56,340 bases of DNA from Actinomycetes bacterium. Its GTDB lineage: Bacteria; Actinomycetota; Actinomycetes; Propionibacteriales; Nocardioidaceae. The notes under the pieces were generated by a model. That model was not told where the DNA came from. It searched no databases and was given only the letters and a program-made list of their open reading frames with translations. Shown piece by piece: positions 16,762-25,623 of this stretch. The stretch covers positions 1 through 56,340 of the forward strand of contig JAEWXC010000046.1 in assembly GCA_023396115.1 (NCBI GenBank), read 5' to 3'. A program made the translations under genes and the position numbers. How positions within the stretch are numbered: position 1 is the first letter of the stretch; each line of letters opens with the position of its first letter.

Positions 16762-16887
16762 ATGAGAACCACCTGGAAGATGCGTCGGGACACCGCGCTG
16801 CCGACCGAGACCCACGCCGTCCTGGTCGCGTTCGTGGTCCTGTCCCTGCTGTGCACCACGGGCCTTGTGCTGAACCTGTTCCGCTGA
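16762..16887 (+). CDS. small single-TM protein
   Basis: This 41-aa protein starts at ATG 16762 with an RBS (GGAGGA) close upstream. It has a basic start and one membrane helix (AVLVAFVVLSLLCTTGLVLN). It resembles no family I know. It sits just ahead of the ECF41 operon. Length makes it uncertain. Confidence 0.5.
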   Translation: MRTTWKMRRDTALPTETHAVLVAFVVLSLLCTTGLVLNLFR

Positions 16888-16944
16888 CCCGTCACACCGC
16901 GCACGTGCCGCTCGTCAACGGGGCATGAGTGCGAGGCTGACCCC

Positions 16945-17889
16945 ATGAGGGCGAGTGGACGGGACATCACCGGGACCACCCGGATCTTCGAGGACGAACG
17001 GGCCCGGCTGACCGGTATCGCCGCGCGGGTGCTCGGCGACCCGGCGGAGGCCCAGGACGTGGTCCAGCAGGCGTGGCTGCGGCTGCACCGGCACACCACC
17101 ACCGGCGGCGAGGAGCTGCAGAACCTGCCCGGCTGGCTGACCACGGTCACCACCCGGCTCTGTCTGGACCGGCTCAAGGCCCGTCGCCCGGACCTCGTCG
17201 AGGACCTCCCCGAACCGAGGCCGCAGGACGAGGTGGCGCCGGTGGACCCCGCCGACCACGCCGTGCTCGCCGACACCGTCGGCATCGCGCTGCAGGTGGT
17301 CCTGGACCGGTTGACCCCCAGCGAGCGGGTGGCGTTCGTGCTGCACGACTCCTTCGGGTTCCCCTTCGACACCGTGGCCGCGGTGCTCGGCACGACCCCG
17401 GCCGCGGCCCGCAAGCTGGCCTCCCGGGCCCGCGCCAAGACCAGCGCCGCGACACCGGAGGACGCGCTGGCCGACTGGGAGGTGGTCGACGCGTTCATGG
17501 AGGCCGCCCGAGAGGGCGAGTTCGCCCGGCTGCTGGAGCTGCTCGCCCCGGACGCCGTGGTGCGCGCCGACGCGACGGCGGTCAGCACCGGCACCCCCGA
17601 ACGGATCGACGGGCGCGACGAGGTGGCCGCGTTCTTCAACGGATCGGCCGCCGCCGCGCTGCCGGTGCTCGTCGACGAACGGCCCGGATCGGCGTGGTTC
17701 CACCGCGGCCGGGCCATGGTGCTCTTCGACTTCACCGTCGTCGACGGGCAGGTTGCCGCGATCACGTTCCGGGCCGAGCCCGAGCTGCTGGCCCGGGTGC
17801 AGCGCCGCGACGGCGCGTCCGCGAAGGCGGCGCCGGAGAACATCTGCGGGACCGTCACACCGGTGGCGCCCCGATCGTCAGACCAGTGA
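16945..17889 (+). CDS. ECF41-type sigma factor with SnoaL-like tail
   Basis: This 314-aa protein has sigma region 2 at residues 10-80 (AEAQDVVQQAWLRLHRH), region 4 at 110-165 (TPSERVAFVLHDSFGFPFDT, then AAARKLASRARAK) and a SnoaL/NTF2-like domain at 175-290. The last domain acts as a built-in regulator in ECF41 factors. The ECF41 linker signature (WEVVDAFMEAAREGEF) is present. It starts at ATG 16945. The usual neighbour, a carboxymuconolactone decarboxylase or oxidoreductase, is replaced here by a DUF1059 protein 25 bp downstream. Confidence 0.9.
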   Translation: MRASGRDITGTTRIFEDERARLTGIAARVLGDPAEAQDVVQQAWLRLHRHTTTGGEELQNLPGWLTTVTTRLCLDRLKARRPDLVEDLPEPRPQDEVAPVDPADHAVLADTVGIALQVVLDRLTPSERVAFVLHDSFGFPFDTVAAVLGTTPAAARKLASRARAKTSAATPEDALADWEVVDAFMEAAREGEFARLLELLAPDAVVRADATAVSTGTPERIDGRDEVAAFFNGSAAAALPVLVDERPGSAWFHRGRAMVLFDFTVVDGQVAAITFRAEPELLARVQRRDGASAKAAPENICGTVTPVAPRSSDQ

Positions 17890-17914
17890 ACACACCGACC
17901 CAGGAGATGCCCCG

Positions 17915-18151
17915 ATGAAGACCATGACCTGCCGCCAGCTCGGCGGACCCTGCGACCTCGCGCACACCGGCGAGAGCGCCGACGACGTGATCAACGCCCA
18001 GGACCAGCACCTCAAGGCGGCCGAGAAGGCCGGCGACGCCGAGCACCAGCCGGCCCGCGACGAGATGAAGTCCCGGTGGCGCCACCCGAAGCGCTCGCTG
18101 GGCTGGTACCGGCAGATGAAGGCCGACTTCGCCGAGCTGCCGGAGGACTGA
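17915..18151 (+). CDS. DUF1059-like small protein
   Basis: This 78-aa acidic protein opens MKTMTCRQLGGPCDLAHTGE, the DUF1059 N-terminal pattern with two conserved cysteines. The C-terminal half (RWRHPKRSLGWYRQMKADF) is an extension. It lies in the ECF41 transcription unit and ends in front of a strong bidirectional terminator, so it is a likely target or partner of that sigma factor. Confidence 0.8.
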   Translation: MKTMTCRQLGGPCDLAHTGESADDVINAQDQHLKAAEKAGDAEHQPARDEMKSRWRHPKRSLGWYRQMKADFAELPED

Positions 18152-18157
18152 GCCGCA

Positions 18158-18190
18158 ACGGGCCGGGCGGGGAAGTCCCGCCCGGCCCGT
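18158..18190. terminator. bidirectional terminator hairpin
   Basis: ACGGGCCGGGCGGG (18158-18171) pairs perfectly with CCCGCCCGGCCCGT (18177-18190) over a 5-base loop. It lies between convergent genes. There is no U tract, as is common in actinobacteria. Confidence 0.75.
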
Positions 18191-18200
18191 CAGGGGTGGA

Positions 18201-18692
18201 TCAGAAGGTCTTCCTGATGAACTGCCCGCCGTTGTGGCACTTGCCACTGCAGTTCATCTCCCGCATCTCGACGATGCTGCCCCGGTACGGGATCGCCATG
18301 GTCACGCAGGACGGGACCCCCTCGAGACAGTCGTAGGCCGTGCCGCGGAACTTCTGGCGACCCCGGGGATTCTTGATCTTGACGACCACGTGGCAGGCGT
18401 AGGCGTCATCGCAGCGCTTGTTGACCTCTTTCCGGGTGAAGGGCGAGGCCTGCATCAGGATGTCCGCGGTGACGTAGATGCGTTCCTGCTTCCGGTTGCA
18501 CCAGACGGTGTACTTCATGCGGACGTTCTTCTTCTTGTTGGCCAAGCCGAAAGAGGAGACCTGCGTGGTGCAGTTGTGCGGGTTCTCGGCCTGGGCGGGC
18601 GCGGCGTTCAACAGGGGCACGAGGAGTGCCGCGACGAGCGCCAACACCCCCAGGAAGATCGAGGGTGCGCGGAGCGGAGTGTGGGTGGTCAT
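18201..18692 (-). CDS. secreted hypothetical protein, cysteine-rich
   Basis: This 163-aa protein has a Sec signal peptide (hydrophobic core IFLGVLALVAALLVPLL, cleavage near AQA-EN). The mature part of about 125 residues is basic and has eight cysteines, probably in disulfides. It uses more AT-rich codons (runs of AAG, TTC) than its neighbours. I recognise no family. It starts at ATG 18692. Confidence 0.75.
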   Translation of the reverse strand: MTTHTPLRAPSIFLGVLALVAALLVPLLNAAPAQAENPHNCTTQVSSFGLANKKKNVRMKYTVWCNRKQERIYVTADILMQASPFTRKEVNKRCDDAYACHVVVKIKNPRGRQKFRGTAYDCLEGVPSCVTMAIPYRGSIVEMREMNCSGKCHNGGQFIRKTF

Positions 18693-18783
18693 GACGGCCT
18701 TTCTTGAGTGGACACGAGCTCACGCGGAAGCTACCCACCACTCGCAGCCGTCAATCAGCGGAGTCTCCGGGCCGCGCAGCCCG

Positions 18784-19278
18784 TCAGCCGCCCGGGAGCA
18801 GAAACTTCTCGATGAGGAGCCGTTCCCGGGCGGCGTCGTCCTCGGGCAGGGTGAGGAACGAGAGCACCACCCGCAGCACCCACGCGCCGCGGTCCGCGTC
18901 CGCGGGCGTCTGACCGAACGCGGCCAGCACCTCCTCGCCGAGCACCCGGTGCAACGTGTCGGTGCCGTGGGCGTACCAGGCAGTCAGGTGCTCCCGGGCC
19001 CGGACCGCGGCCAGGGTCGCGAGCACCCCCTCGACCAGCCGGGCCCGCCCGTGCAGTCCGGCGGTGCGCGCCGCCACCTCGGCCCCGATCGCGGCTGCCT
19101 CACGCCGGGCGAACGCGTCCAGCAGGGCCTGGCGGTCCGTGAAGTGGCGGTACAGGGTCGCTCGGGAGCAGCCCGCCGACCGGGCCACCTCGCCCATCCC
19201 CGGACCGTCGACGCCGTCCCTGACGAACAGTTCCCCGGCGGCGGTGAGGATCCGGTCCGCGACCTCCACGCGGCTCAT
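18784..19278 (-). CDS. TetR-family regulator of the P450 gene
   Basis: This 164-aa TetR/AcrR regulator has its helix-turn-helix in MGEVARSAGCSRATLYRHF. It starts at ATG 19278, overlapping the P450 stop (ATGA), so the two are co-transcribed. It probably senses a hydrophobic ligand related to the P450 substrate. Confidence 0.88.
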   Translation of the reverse strand: MSRVEVADRILTAAGELFVRDGVDGPGMGEVARSAGCSRATLYRHFTDRQALLDAFARREAAAIGAEVAARTAGLHGRARLVEGVLATLAAVRAREHLTAWYAHGTDTLHRVLGEEVLAAFGQTPADADRGAWVLRVVLSFLTLPEDDAARERLLIEKFLLPGG

Positions 19279-20474
19279 CGTCCGACCTCGACCTGCAGCG
19301 TCAGCGGCCGGCGCACGTAGGCCCCCGGCGCCCAGGTCAACGACCCCGGCACCACCCGCAGCCCGGGCAGCGTGGTCAGCACCCCGGTCAGCGCCACCCG
19401 GGCGGTCATCCGCGCGGCCGCCGCACCGAGGCAGTGGTGCGCGCCGTGCGCAAAGCTGAGGATCTGGCGCGGCTGGCGGGTGACGTCCAGCTCCTCGGCG
19501 TCAGCACCGAACACCCGCGGGTCCCGGTTGGCCGCGGCGTAGCAGAGCAGCACCTTCTCCCCGGCCGGGACCGTGACGCCCTCGACAGTCACGTCGCGGG
19601 TCGTGGTCCGGGCCAGCCCCTGGACCGGAGAGGTCAGGCGGAGCAGCTCCTCGACCGCGGCTCCCGGGTCGGCCAGGGCGTCGGCGTGCTGGTCGGGGTG
19701 CTCGGCCAGCAGCGGCAGACCCGCGCCGAGCAACCCCGTGGTGGTGTCGTTGCCCCCGGCGACCATCGTGAACGCGAACGCCAGCACCCGCAGCAGCCCG
19801 GCGTCCGACTCGGCCTCCCCGGCCGCGACCAGGTGGGAGACGGTGTCGTCGCCGCGATGGGCCCGACGGTGCGCAATCAGTTCGGTGAAGTAGCCCGCCA
19901 GGTCGGCCGCAGCCCCGGCCGCGCCGCCGGTGCCGCCGGCCGCGTTGGCCGCGACGATCGCCTCGGTCCAGGTGTCGAAGCGGTCCCAGTCCTCCCGTGG
20001 CACGCCGAGGTAGTGGGCCACCACCATGCTCGGCAGCGGCTTGAACAGCTCGGCCACGATGTCCCCGCCGCCGGCCTCGCGCAGGCGACCGAGCCTCTCG
20101 GCGACGAACGCGGCCACGACCGGCTCGACCGAGCTCACCTGGCGGGGCGTGAAACCGCGACTCACCAGCCGCCGGAACGCGGTGTGGGCCGGCGGGTCGG
20201 TCATCACCATCGGGGGGTTCTCGCTCAGCCCGATCGCCTCGAGTTCGCCGCGCACCGTGGTCAGGCCGTCGGCCGAGGAGAACGTCTCGTGGTCCCGCAC
20301 GGCCGCCATCACGTGCTCGTGGCGGGTCAGCACCCAGTGGCCACCTCCGGGTGCGCCGGCGGCGTGGTGCACCGGGTCGTGCTCGCGCAGGGCCGCGTAC
20401 ATCGACCACGGGTCCTCCCAGGTGGGTCCGCTGCGTGCGGAGTACCGGACCTCGTGAGACAAATCGCGCGACAT
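19275..20474 (-). CDS. cytochrome P450
   Basis: This 399-aa soluble bacterial P450 has the I-helix oxygen-binding motif AFTMVAGGNDTTTG, the ExxR of helix K (EELLR) and the heme loop FAHGAHHCLG with Cys near 347. All essential residues are present. The substrate is unknown. Electron partners (ferredoxin, reductase) are not next to it. A TetR regulator follows in the same operon. Its upstream spacer contains the repeat array 20536-20659. Confidence 0.93.
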   Translation of the reverse strand: MSRDLSHEVRYSARSGPTWEDPWSMYAALREHDPVHHAAGAPGGGHWVLTRHEHVMAAVRDHETFSSADGLTTVRGELEAIGLSENPPMVMTDPPAHTAFRRLVSRGFTPRQVSSVEPVVAAFVAERLGRLREAGGGDIVAELFKPLPSMVVAHYLGVPREDWDRFDTWTEAIVAANAAGGTGGAAGAAADLAGYFTELIAHRRAHRGDDTVSHLVAAGEAESDAGLLRVLAFAFTMVAGGNDTTTGLLGAGLPLLAEHPDQHADALADPGAAVEELLRLTSPVQGLARTTTRDVTVEGVTVPAGEKVLLCYAAANRDPRVFGADAEELDVTRQPRQILSFAHGAHHCLGAAAARMTARVALTGVLTTLPGLRVVPGSLTWAPGAYVRRPLTLQVEVGR

Positions 20475-20535
20475 GTCTCAATCGTGGGGGTGGGGGTGCT
20501 CGGGGTGTCAACGACCGGCGCGACCCGGGGGCCGT

Positions 20536-20659
20536 CACGGAAGGGGGGAGGTCGGCGCACAAGTGCCCGGTCGGCGCACAAGTGCCCGGTCGGCGTCGAC
20601 GAAGTGCCCGGTCAGGGTCGCGGAAGGGGGGGAGGTCGGCGTCGACTAAGTGCCCGGTC
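20536..20659 (+). repeat. G-rich plus tandem CAAGTGCCCGGTC repeat array
   Basis: The core AAGTGCCCGGTC occurs at 20561, 20580, 20602 and 20648. Units 1 and 2 are an identical 19-mer (GTCGGCGCACAAGTGCCCG at 20551 and 20570). Units 3 and 4 are 22 bp with an inserted GTCGAC core. The lead-in GGAAGGGGGGAGGTCGG occurs before unit 1 and again, with one extra G, before unit 4. A related copy lies reversed at 49946-50007. The last unit ends on the stop codon of the DUF1501 gene. Confidence 0.8.
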
Positions 20660-21923
20660 AGCGCATGCAGCCGACGGGGCGGTAGGCGACCCCGGGGAAC
20701 ACGGCGGCCGGGGAGGCGCCGAAGCGTCGGGAGATCACCTCGGCGAGCACCTGGCGGTAGTCGGTGGTGACCCGCAGGTCGTCGTCGACGGTGTTGGCCA
20801 GGCCGGGCCAGGTGCCGTGGTAGCCGCCCTTGACCCCGGCTCCCATGACGAACATGACGTTGCCGTGGCCGTGGTCCAACCCGGTGTTGGCGTTCTCCCG
20901 GGTGCGGCGGCCGAACTCCGAGATCGTCACCAGGGTGACCTTCTCCGCGAGCGTGCCCAGGTCGGTGAAGAAGGCCGCCAGAGCACGGCCGAGCTCGGTG
21001 GTCATCTGCTGCAACGTGCCCCACTCGAGCGTGCCCAGCCCGGCGTGGTGGTCCCAGTCGCCGTGGTCGACGGTGATCACCTCGGCGCCCACGTCGCCGC
21101 GGATGGTCCGGGCCGCCGCGGCCAGCGCGGAGCCCAGGTCACCGTCGGGGTAGCGGGCCCCGTGGGCGGGCGTGGTGCCCTGCCGCAGCGCGGGGGTGAA
21201 GTCCTTCACCGCACCCAGCGCCGCCCGGGCACCGGCACCCAGCGGGCCGGGGGTCCGGGCCCACATCAGGTTCATCGACGCCGGCCGCCGGCCGCCGGTG
21301 TCCCACTTGTCCGCCCCGGCCAGGGTGAAGCCGCCCAGGTCCGGGACCACCGAGTGGCTGTGCGGGCCGTGCAGCGCGGTCGGACCGCTCCCGCTGCCCA
21401 GGGCGATCCCCTGCAGCGGGTGCTGCCAGGAGTCGCGGGCCAGCAGCCGGTTCAACCAACCCACCCGCGCCGAGGAGCCGGGGTCGGCGTCCTCGACGAT
21501 CTCCATCGCCTCGAAGTGGCTGCGGTTCGGCACCGGCATCCCGGTGGCGTGCACCGCCGCGATCCGGCCCTCGTTCCACATCGGCACCAACGCCGACAGG
21601 TGCGGGTGCAGGCCGAAGAACTGGTCCTTGACCAGCAGCCGTCCGGCGGGCACCGCGATCCGCGGGCGGGCGGCGTAGTAGACGGGGTCGGCGTGCGGCA
21701 CCACCAGGCTCATCCCGTCGGCGGCGCCCCGCATCGACAGCACCACCAGCACCTGCGGTGCCCGCCGGGTCGCGGCGAACGCGGTCTGGGTGAACGCGGT
21801 GCCGTGCAGCGCGGTCGCGACACCGGCCGCAGCCAGGCCGCGGAACAGGGTGCGTCGGCTCGGGCCCGGGCAGGCGCAGTCGTCGGTCGGCTGGTCGGGA
21901 GTCTGGTCGGTCACGGCCCTCAC
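20658..21923 (-). CDS. DUF1501 protein, Tat-exported
   Basis: This protein of about 421 aa has a twin-arginine signal (SRRTLFRGLAAAGVATALHG) and the DUF1501 (alkaline-phosphatase-like) fold: LVVLSMRGAADGMSLVVP at the start, VDHGDWDHH with likely metal ligands, and ISEFGRRTREN. It starts at GTG 21923, overlapping the DUF1800 stop; GTG 21914 is possible. DUF1501 and DUF1800 proteins nearly always occur as a pair, and their joint extracytoplasmic function is not established. Confidence 0.88.
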   Translation of the reverse strand: MRAVTDQTPDQPTDDCACPGPSRRTLFRGLAAAGVATALHGTAFTQTAFAATRRAPQVLVVLSMRGAADGMSLVVPHADPVYYAARPRIAVPAGRLLVKDQFFGLHPHLSALVPMWNEGRIAAVHATGMPVPNRSHFEAMEIVEDADPGSSARVGWLNRLLARDSWQHPLQGIALGSGSGPTALHGPHSHSVVPDLGGFTLAGADKWDTGGRRPASMNLMWARTPGPLGAGARAALGAVKDFTPALRQGTTPAHGARYPDGDLGSALAAAARTIRGDVGAEVITVDHGDWDHHAGLGTLEWGTLQQMTTELGRALAAFFTDLGTLAEKVTLVTISEFGRRTRENANTGLDHGHGNVMFVMGAGVKGGYHGTWPGLANTVDDDLRVTTDYRQVLAEVISRRFGASPAAVFPGVAYRPVGCMR

Positions 21924-23473
21924 CGGCTCATGTGGATCGGGTTGTCGAGCAGGACCGTGAGCAGCTTGTGCATGTCCCAGCGGACCAGCCGGTGCCGGGC
22001 GGTGATCTTCTCGCCCGGGCGGCACCCGGTGGCCCGGCACGCCACCTCCAGGATCAGCGGGGTGGAGCGACGGCCCAGCATCGTGCGGCACAGGTGGTCC
22101 ACGAACCGGTCGAACCGCAGCCGCGGCTGCGGCAGCCGGGCGGAGTCCGGCACGTACTTGGTGGCCGCCTTCGGCCACCAGCCCCCCGACATCGACCAGT
22201 GCACGTCGAGCGAGCCGAGGAAGCGTCCGGTCGAGGCCCAGTCGGCACCGGAGTCGGGCCGCCCGTCGGGCCGGGGCCAGTCGTACGGGGTGAGGCCCAC
22301 CCGCTGGGTCTGCCACAGCACGGCCAGGTCGCGCTGGGAACCGCCGCCGCGGGTGGGGCGGGCTCCCAGTGCCCGGTAGGTGGCGACGACGTCCTCGGTG
22401 GGGGTGCGGACCTTGCTGCCGCGGGCGGCGAGGAACTCCCGGTGCGCGACCAGGGCCCGCAGCACCGGGGCGATGGCGGTGCGGTGGCGCAGGTAGACCT
22501 CGGCCAGGTGGTTGACCAGCCCGGCGGAGGGGGTGTCGGAGACGAACCGGACGGCCAGCTTGCGGGCCAGTCGGCGGGCGGTGGCCGGGTGCATCGCCAG
22601 GTGGTCGAGGTAGGCGTACAACGCCGGACGCCCGTCCGCGGCGCTGTTGGCGTGCTTGAACCCCACCACCTGCACCGGACCGGTCCAGTGGTGGGCCGGG
22701 TCGTAGCTCCACGCCCAGGTCCGCCACGCGTCGACCCGGTAGCCGGTGAGCAGCCGGGCCGAGTTCTTCACGTCCTTCTCGGTGTAGTTGCCGACGCCGA
22801 CGGTGTGCAGCTCCAGCAGCTCGCGCCCGAGGTTCTCGTTGGGCGCCTTCTTGCTGGAGTTGGCGTTGTCCAGGTAGATCCCCATCGCCGGGTGCAGCAC
22901 CGCCGCGCGCAGGATCTCGGCGTAGGAGGTCAGTGCCCGGGCCCGAATCACCTTGCCGTAGTCGATCCGGTAGGGCCCCGCGTCACTGTGCAGCGGGACG
23001 TGCAGGTGGTGCTCGAAGAACTCCGCCATCACCTCGTGCACCTGGCGCTTCGACCCGATCTGGCGGACCAGGGTCCAAGCGGCGTAGTTGGCGTTGGCGC
23101 GCCACAGCGACTCGGCGCCGGACTTGTCCCGCGACCAGATCGTCGAGGGCGAGGCGGTCAGCGAGGTCGCCCACCCCGAGGTCTTGGCGTACCAGGGGTC
23201 GGGGCGGGTGCGCAGCTGGTCGGCGAACCACTGCTCGAACCCGCCCTTGCGCTCCACCTGGCGTCCCAGTGCCGGGGTCCAGCCGTAGGTGAACCGGTTC
23301 AGCCGGTGCAGCGTGGTCGCCGAGGGGACAGGGGTGCGCTTGTACCGGCCCGGCCGGGGTGCCGCTTCCGCGGCAGGAGGTGCCACCGCAGCGGCCCCGA
23401 CCACACCGGCCGCACCGGCCCCACCGAGCAGCACCGAGCGGCGCGTGGCGGGTGGGGTCGACAGGGGTGGCAC
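21920..23473 (-). CDS. DUF1800 protein, Tat-exported
   Basis: This 517-aa protein has a Tat-type signal (TRRSVLLGGAGAAGVVGAAA). It shows DUF1800 marks: LHRLNRFTYGWTPALGR, EFFEHHLHVPLHSDAG, NENLGRELLELHTVGVGNYT and LHPAMGIYLDN. It starts at GTG 23473 and is co-transcribed with the DUF1501 gene. The enzymatic activity of the family is unknown. Confidence 0.88.
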   Translation of the reverse strand: MPPLSTPPATRRSVLLGGAGAAGVVGAAAVAPPAAEAAPRPGRYKRTPVPSATTLHRLNRFTYGWTPALGRQVERKGGFEQWFADQLRTRPDPWYAKTSGWATSLTASPSTIWSRDKSGAESLWRANANYAAWTLVRQIGSKRQVHEVMAEFFEHHLHVPLHSDAGPYRIDYGKVIRARALTSYAEILRAAVLHPAMGIYLDNANSSKKAPNENLGRELLELHTVGVGNYTEKDVKNSARLLTGYRVDAWRTWAWSYDPAHHWTGPVQVVGFKHANSAADGRPALYAYLDHLAMHPATARRLARKLAVRFVSDTPSAGLVNHLAEVYLRHRTAIAPVLRALVAHREFLAARGSKVRTPTEDVVATYRALGARPTRGGGSQRDLAVLWQTQRVGLTPYDWPRPDGRPDSGADWASTGRFLGSLDVHWSMSGGWWPKAATKYVPDSARLPQPRLRFDRFVDHLCRTMLGRRSTPLILEVACRATGCRPGEKITARHRLVRWDMHKLLTVLLDNPIHMSR

Positions 23474-23595
23474 GTGGTCTCCGGGGCGTCGGGGGGACGG
23501 GGACGTTCCGCGGGGTACCGCGGGCGCCCCGAGCCTAGGGCTGCGGAGGCGTGCCTGTCCGGGGAATCCCGGCCCCGGACGCGGGACAGTCGGGG

Positions 23596-25623
23596 TCAGT
23601 CCCGGTCCTCGCGCTGCTGGCTGTCGTGGTCGGCCAGCGCCGCGAAGCGGGCGTTCCAGGCGTTCAGCGCCTCGTCACCGGTGCGCGCCTCGTGCCGGTC
23701 GAACCGGCGACGCTCGGCGCGGTCCACCCGCACCCACTGGGCCACCAGCCCGAACCCGAGCATCAGCAGCGGGATCTCGCCCAGCGCCCAGCCCAGCGAC
23801 GCGCCCAGGTGCTGGTCGTCGGCCAACGAGCGTCCCCAGTCGTGCGGGAACTGCTCGAACCAGTCGGCCGCCAGCACCTGGTCGGTCGACATCAGCGCCA
23901 CCGAGAAGAACGAGTGCATCGCGAAGACGGCCATCGTCAGCACCACCCGCATCGGGTAGCTGGGCCGGTGCGGGCTCGGGTCGATCCCGACCAGCACGTT
24001 GGCGAACAGGTAGCCGGTGAGCAGGAAGTGGAAGGTCATCAGCACGTGACCGGTGTGGGTGCGCAGCGCGATCTCGAACAGCGGCGTGAAGTAGAACGCG
24101 AACAGGCCGGTGACGAAGAGACCGCCGGCCACCAGCGGGTGCCCGAAGAACGCGGCCGGCGGCGAGTTCAGCACCAGCTGGACCCACTCGCGCGGGCCGG
24201 CGGAGCCGTCGCGCCGGGACGGCAGCGCCCGCAGGGCCAGGGTGGCCGGCGCCCCGAGCACCAGCAGCACCGGGATCGTGGTCGCGATCGCCATGTGCTG
24301 GACCATGTGCACGCTGAACAGGAACCGGCCGTACATGCCGGGCGCGCCGTTGGTGGCCCACAGCAGCATCACCCAGCCGAGCACCCAGGCGATGGTGCGC
24401 AGCACCGACCAGGCGTCGCCGCGCGACCGCAGGCGTCGCACGCCCAGCAGGTAGAGCACGACGGCCAGCACCGCGAGCAGCCCCCAGAAGCCGTCGGGGC
24501 GCCACATCGTGAACCAGTCGGTGAACGACGGCTCGCCGGGCAGGTCGAAACCGAGCAGGTCCTCGGCGACGTTGAGCGCCACCGGACGCGGCGGGGGCGG
24601 CGTCCGGTTCAGGGCCACCGCAACCCCGGCCGTGGTCAGCAGGACCGCGGTCTCGGTGAGCAGCAGGCGCCGGACCCGGGTGGGCTCGAAGGCGCCCAGC
24701 AGCGCGCGCCGCTGCTGCAGACCGACCAGCCCCACCAGCAGGGTGAGCACGATCTTGGCGATCAGGAACGCGCCGTAGGTGGTGCCCAGCGAGGCCAGGT
24801 CGGGCAACCGGATCCAGGCACCGAGCACCCCGGCCGCGGCCAGGGCCACCAGGCTGACGGTGGCCAGTGAGGAGAACCGGCGCAGCGTCGGCTCGAGCCG
24901 CTCACCCAGACTGCGGGAGACCACGGCCAGCGCGACCACGCCGCCACCCCACACGCCGACCGCGAGCAGGTGGACGAACTGCATCGACACGGCCAGGTCG
25001 TGCTCGAGGCCACCGGTGCCGTGGGCGGCCAGCGCCACCGACCAGGTGGCGAGCACGGCCAGCGCGAACGCGCCACCGGCCACCCGCGGGGTGCTGGCCA
25101 GGTGCGCCACCACGCCGGCCAGCCCGGCCAGCACCGCGGCGCCGAGCAGGTAGCGACCCAGGTCGTAGGAGCGGGCGAAGTGGGTGACCTGGTCCCAGGG
25201 GGTCTCGCCGAGCGGGAGACCGGAGGCGTCGGAGAACGAGAGCAGGACCAGCACCAGGCTGGCCGAGGCCCACAGCAGCAGCGCCCGGGCCGCCAGGTCG
25301 ACGAGCCGACGCCGTTCGGCGCCCAGCCGGCCCGACGTCTCGGTCGGGGCTGGGGGCACGCAGGCCAGGGCGACGGCCAGCAGACCCAGGGCGAGCAGGA
25401 CCGCGACGTCCCGGACGGCCTGCACGGCCGGCAGCCCGATCCGGGTCACCGCACCGGGGTCGGGCAGCCCGGGCAGGGGGGTCTCCCCGCCGGTGGCCAC
25501 CAGCAGCAGCGTGGTCAGCAGGGCCGGTCCGAGCAGCACCGCAGCGGCCGCTGCCGGGCTCCAGCGCGAGCGGGCCGGGGCGTCGGTGGTCGACGTGTCC
25601 GGTCCGCCTGTCCGGGCGCTCAC
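23596..25623 (-). CDS. CopD-CtaG fusion copper membrane protein
   Basis: This 675-aa polytopic protein joins two copper modules. Residues 1-350 resemble CopD (MQFVHLLAVGVWGGGVVALA). Residues 380-650 resemble the CtaG/caa3-type cytochrome oxidase assembly factor (RFLFSVHMVQHMAIATTIPV, THTGHVLMTFHFLLTGYLF). Its GTG start overlaps the copC stop. The expected role is copper transfer across the membrane and to an oxidase. Fusions of this type are common in actinobacteria. Confidence 0.9.
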   Translation of the reverse strand: MSARTGGPDTSTTDAPARSRWSPAAAAAVLLGPALLTTLLLVATGGETPLPGLPDPGAVTRIGLPAVQAVRDVAVLLALGLLAVALACVPPAPTETSGRLGAERRRLVDLAARALLLWASASLVLVLLSFSDASGLPLGETPWDQVTHFARSYDLGRYLLGAAVLAGLAGVVAHLASTPRVAGGAFALAVLATWSVALAAHGTGGLEHDLAVSMQFVHLLAVGVWGGGVVALAVVSRSLGERLEPTLRRFSSLATVSLVALAAAGVLGAWIRLPDLASLGTTYGAFLIAKIVLTLLVGLVGLQQRRALLGAFEPTRVRRLLLTETAVLLTTAGVAVALNRTPPPPRPVALNVAEDLLGFDLPGEPSFTDWFTMWRPDGFWGLLAVLAVVLYLLGVRRLRSRGDAWSVLRTIAWVLGWVMLLWATNGAPGMYGRFLFSVHMVQHMAIATTIPVLLVLGAPATLALRALPSRRDGSAGPREWVQLVLNSPPAAFFGHPLVAGGLFVTGLFAFYFTPLFEIALRTHTGHVLMTFHFLLTGYLFANVLVGIDPSPHRPSYPMRVVLTMAVFAMHSFFSVALMSTDQVLAADWFEQFPHDWGRSLADDQHLGASLGWALGEIPLLMLGFGLVAQWVRVDRAERRRFDRHEARTGDEALNAWNARFAALADHDSQQREDRD

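Noticed and set aside
20551..20659. CRISPR-like array
   Set aside because: Units are 19-22 bp directly abutted or irregularly spaced, without unique spacers or cas genes.
19434..22379. 981-codon plus-strand frame
   Set aside because: It is antisense to the P450 and DUF1501/DUF1800 genes; the translation is Gly/Arg/His-rich without domains.
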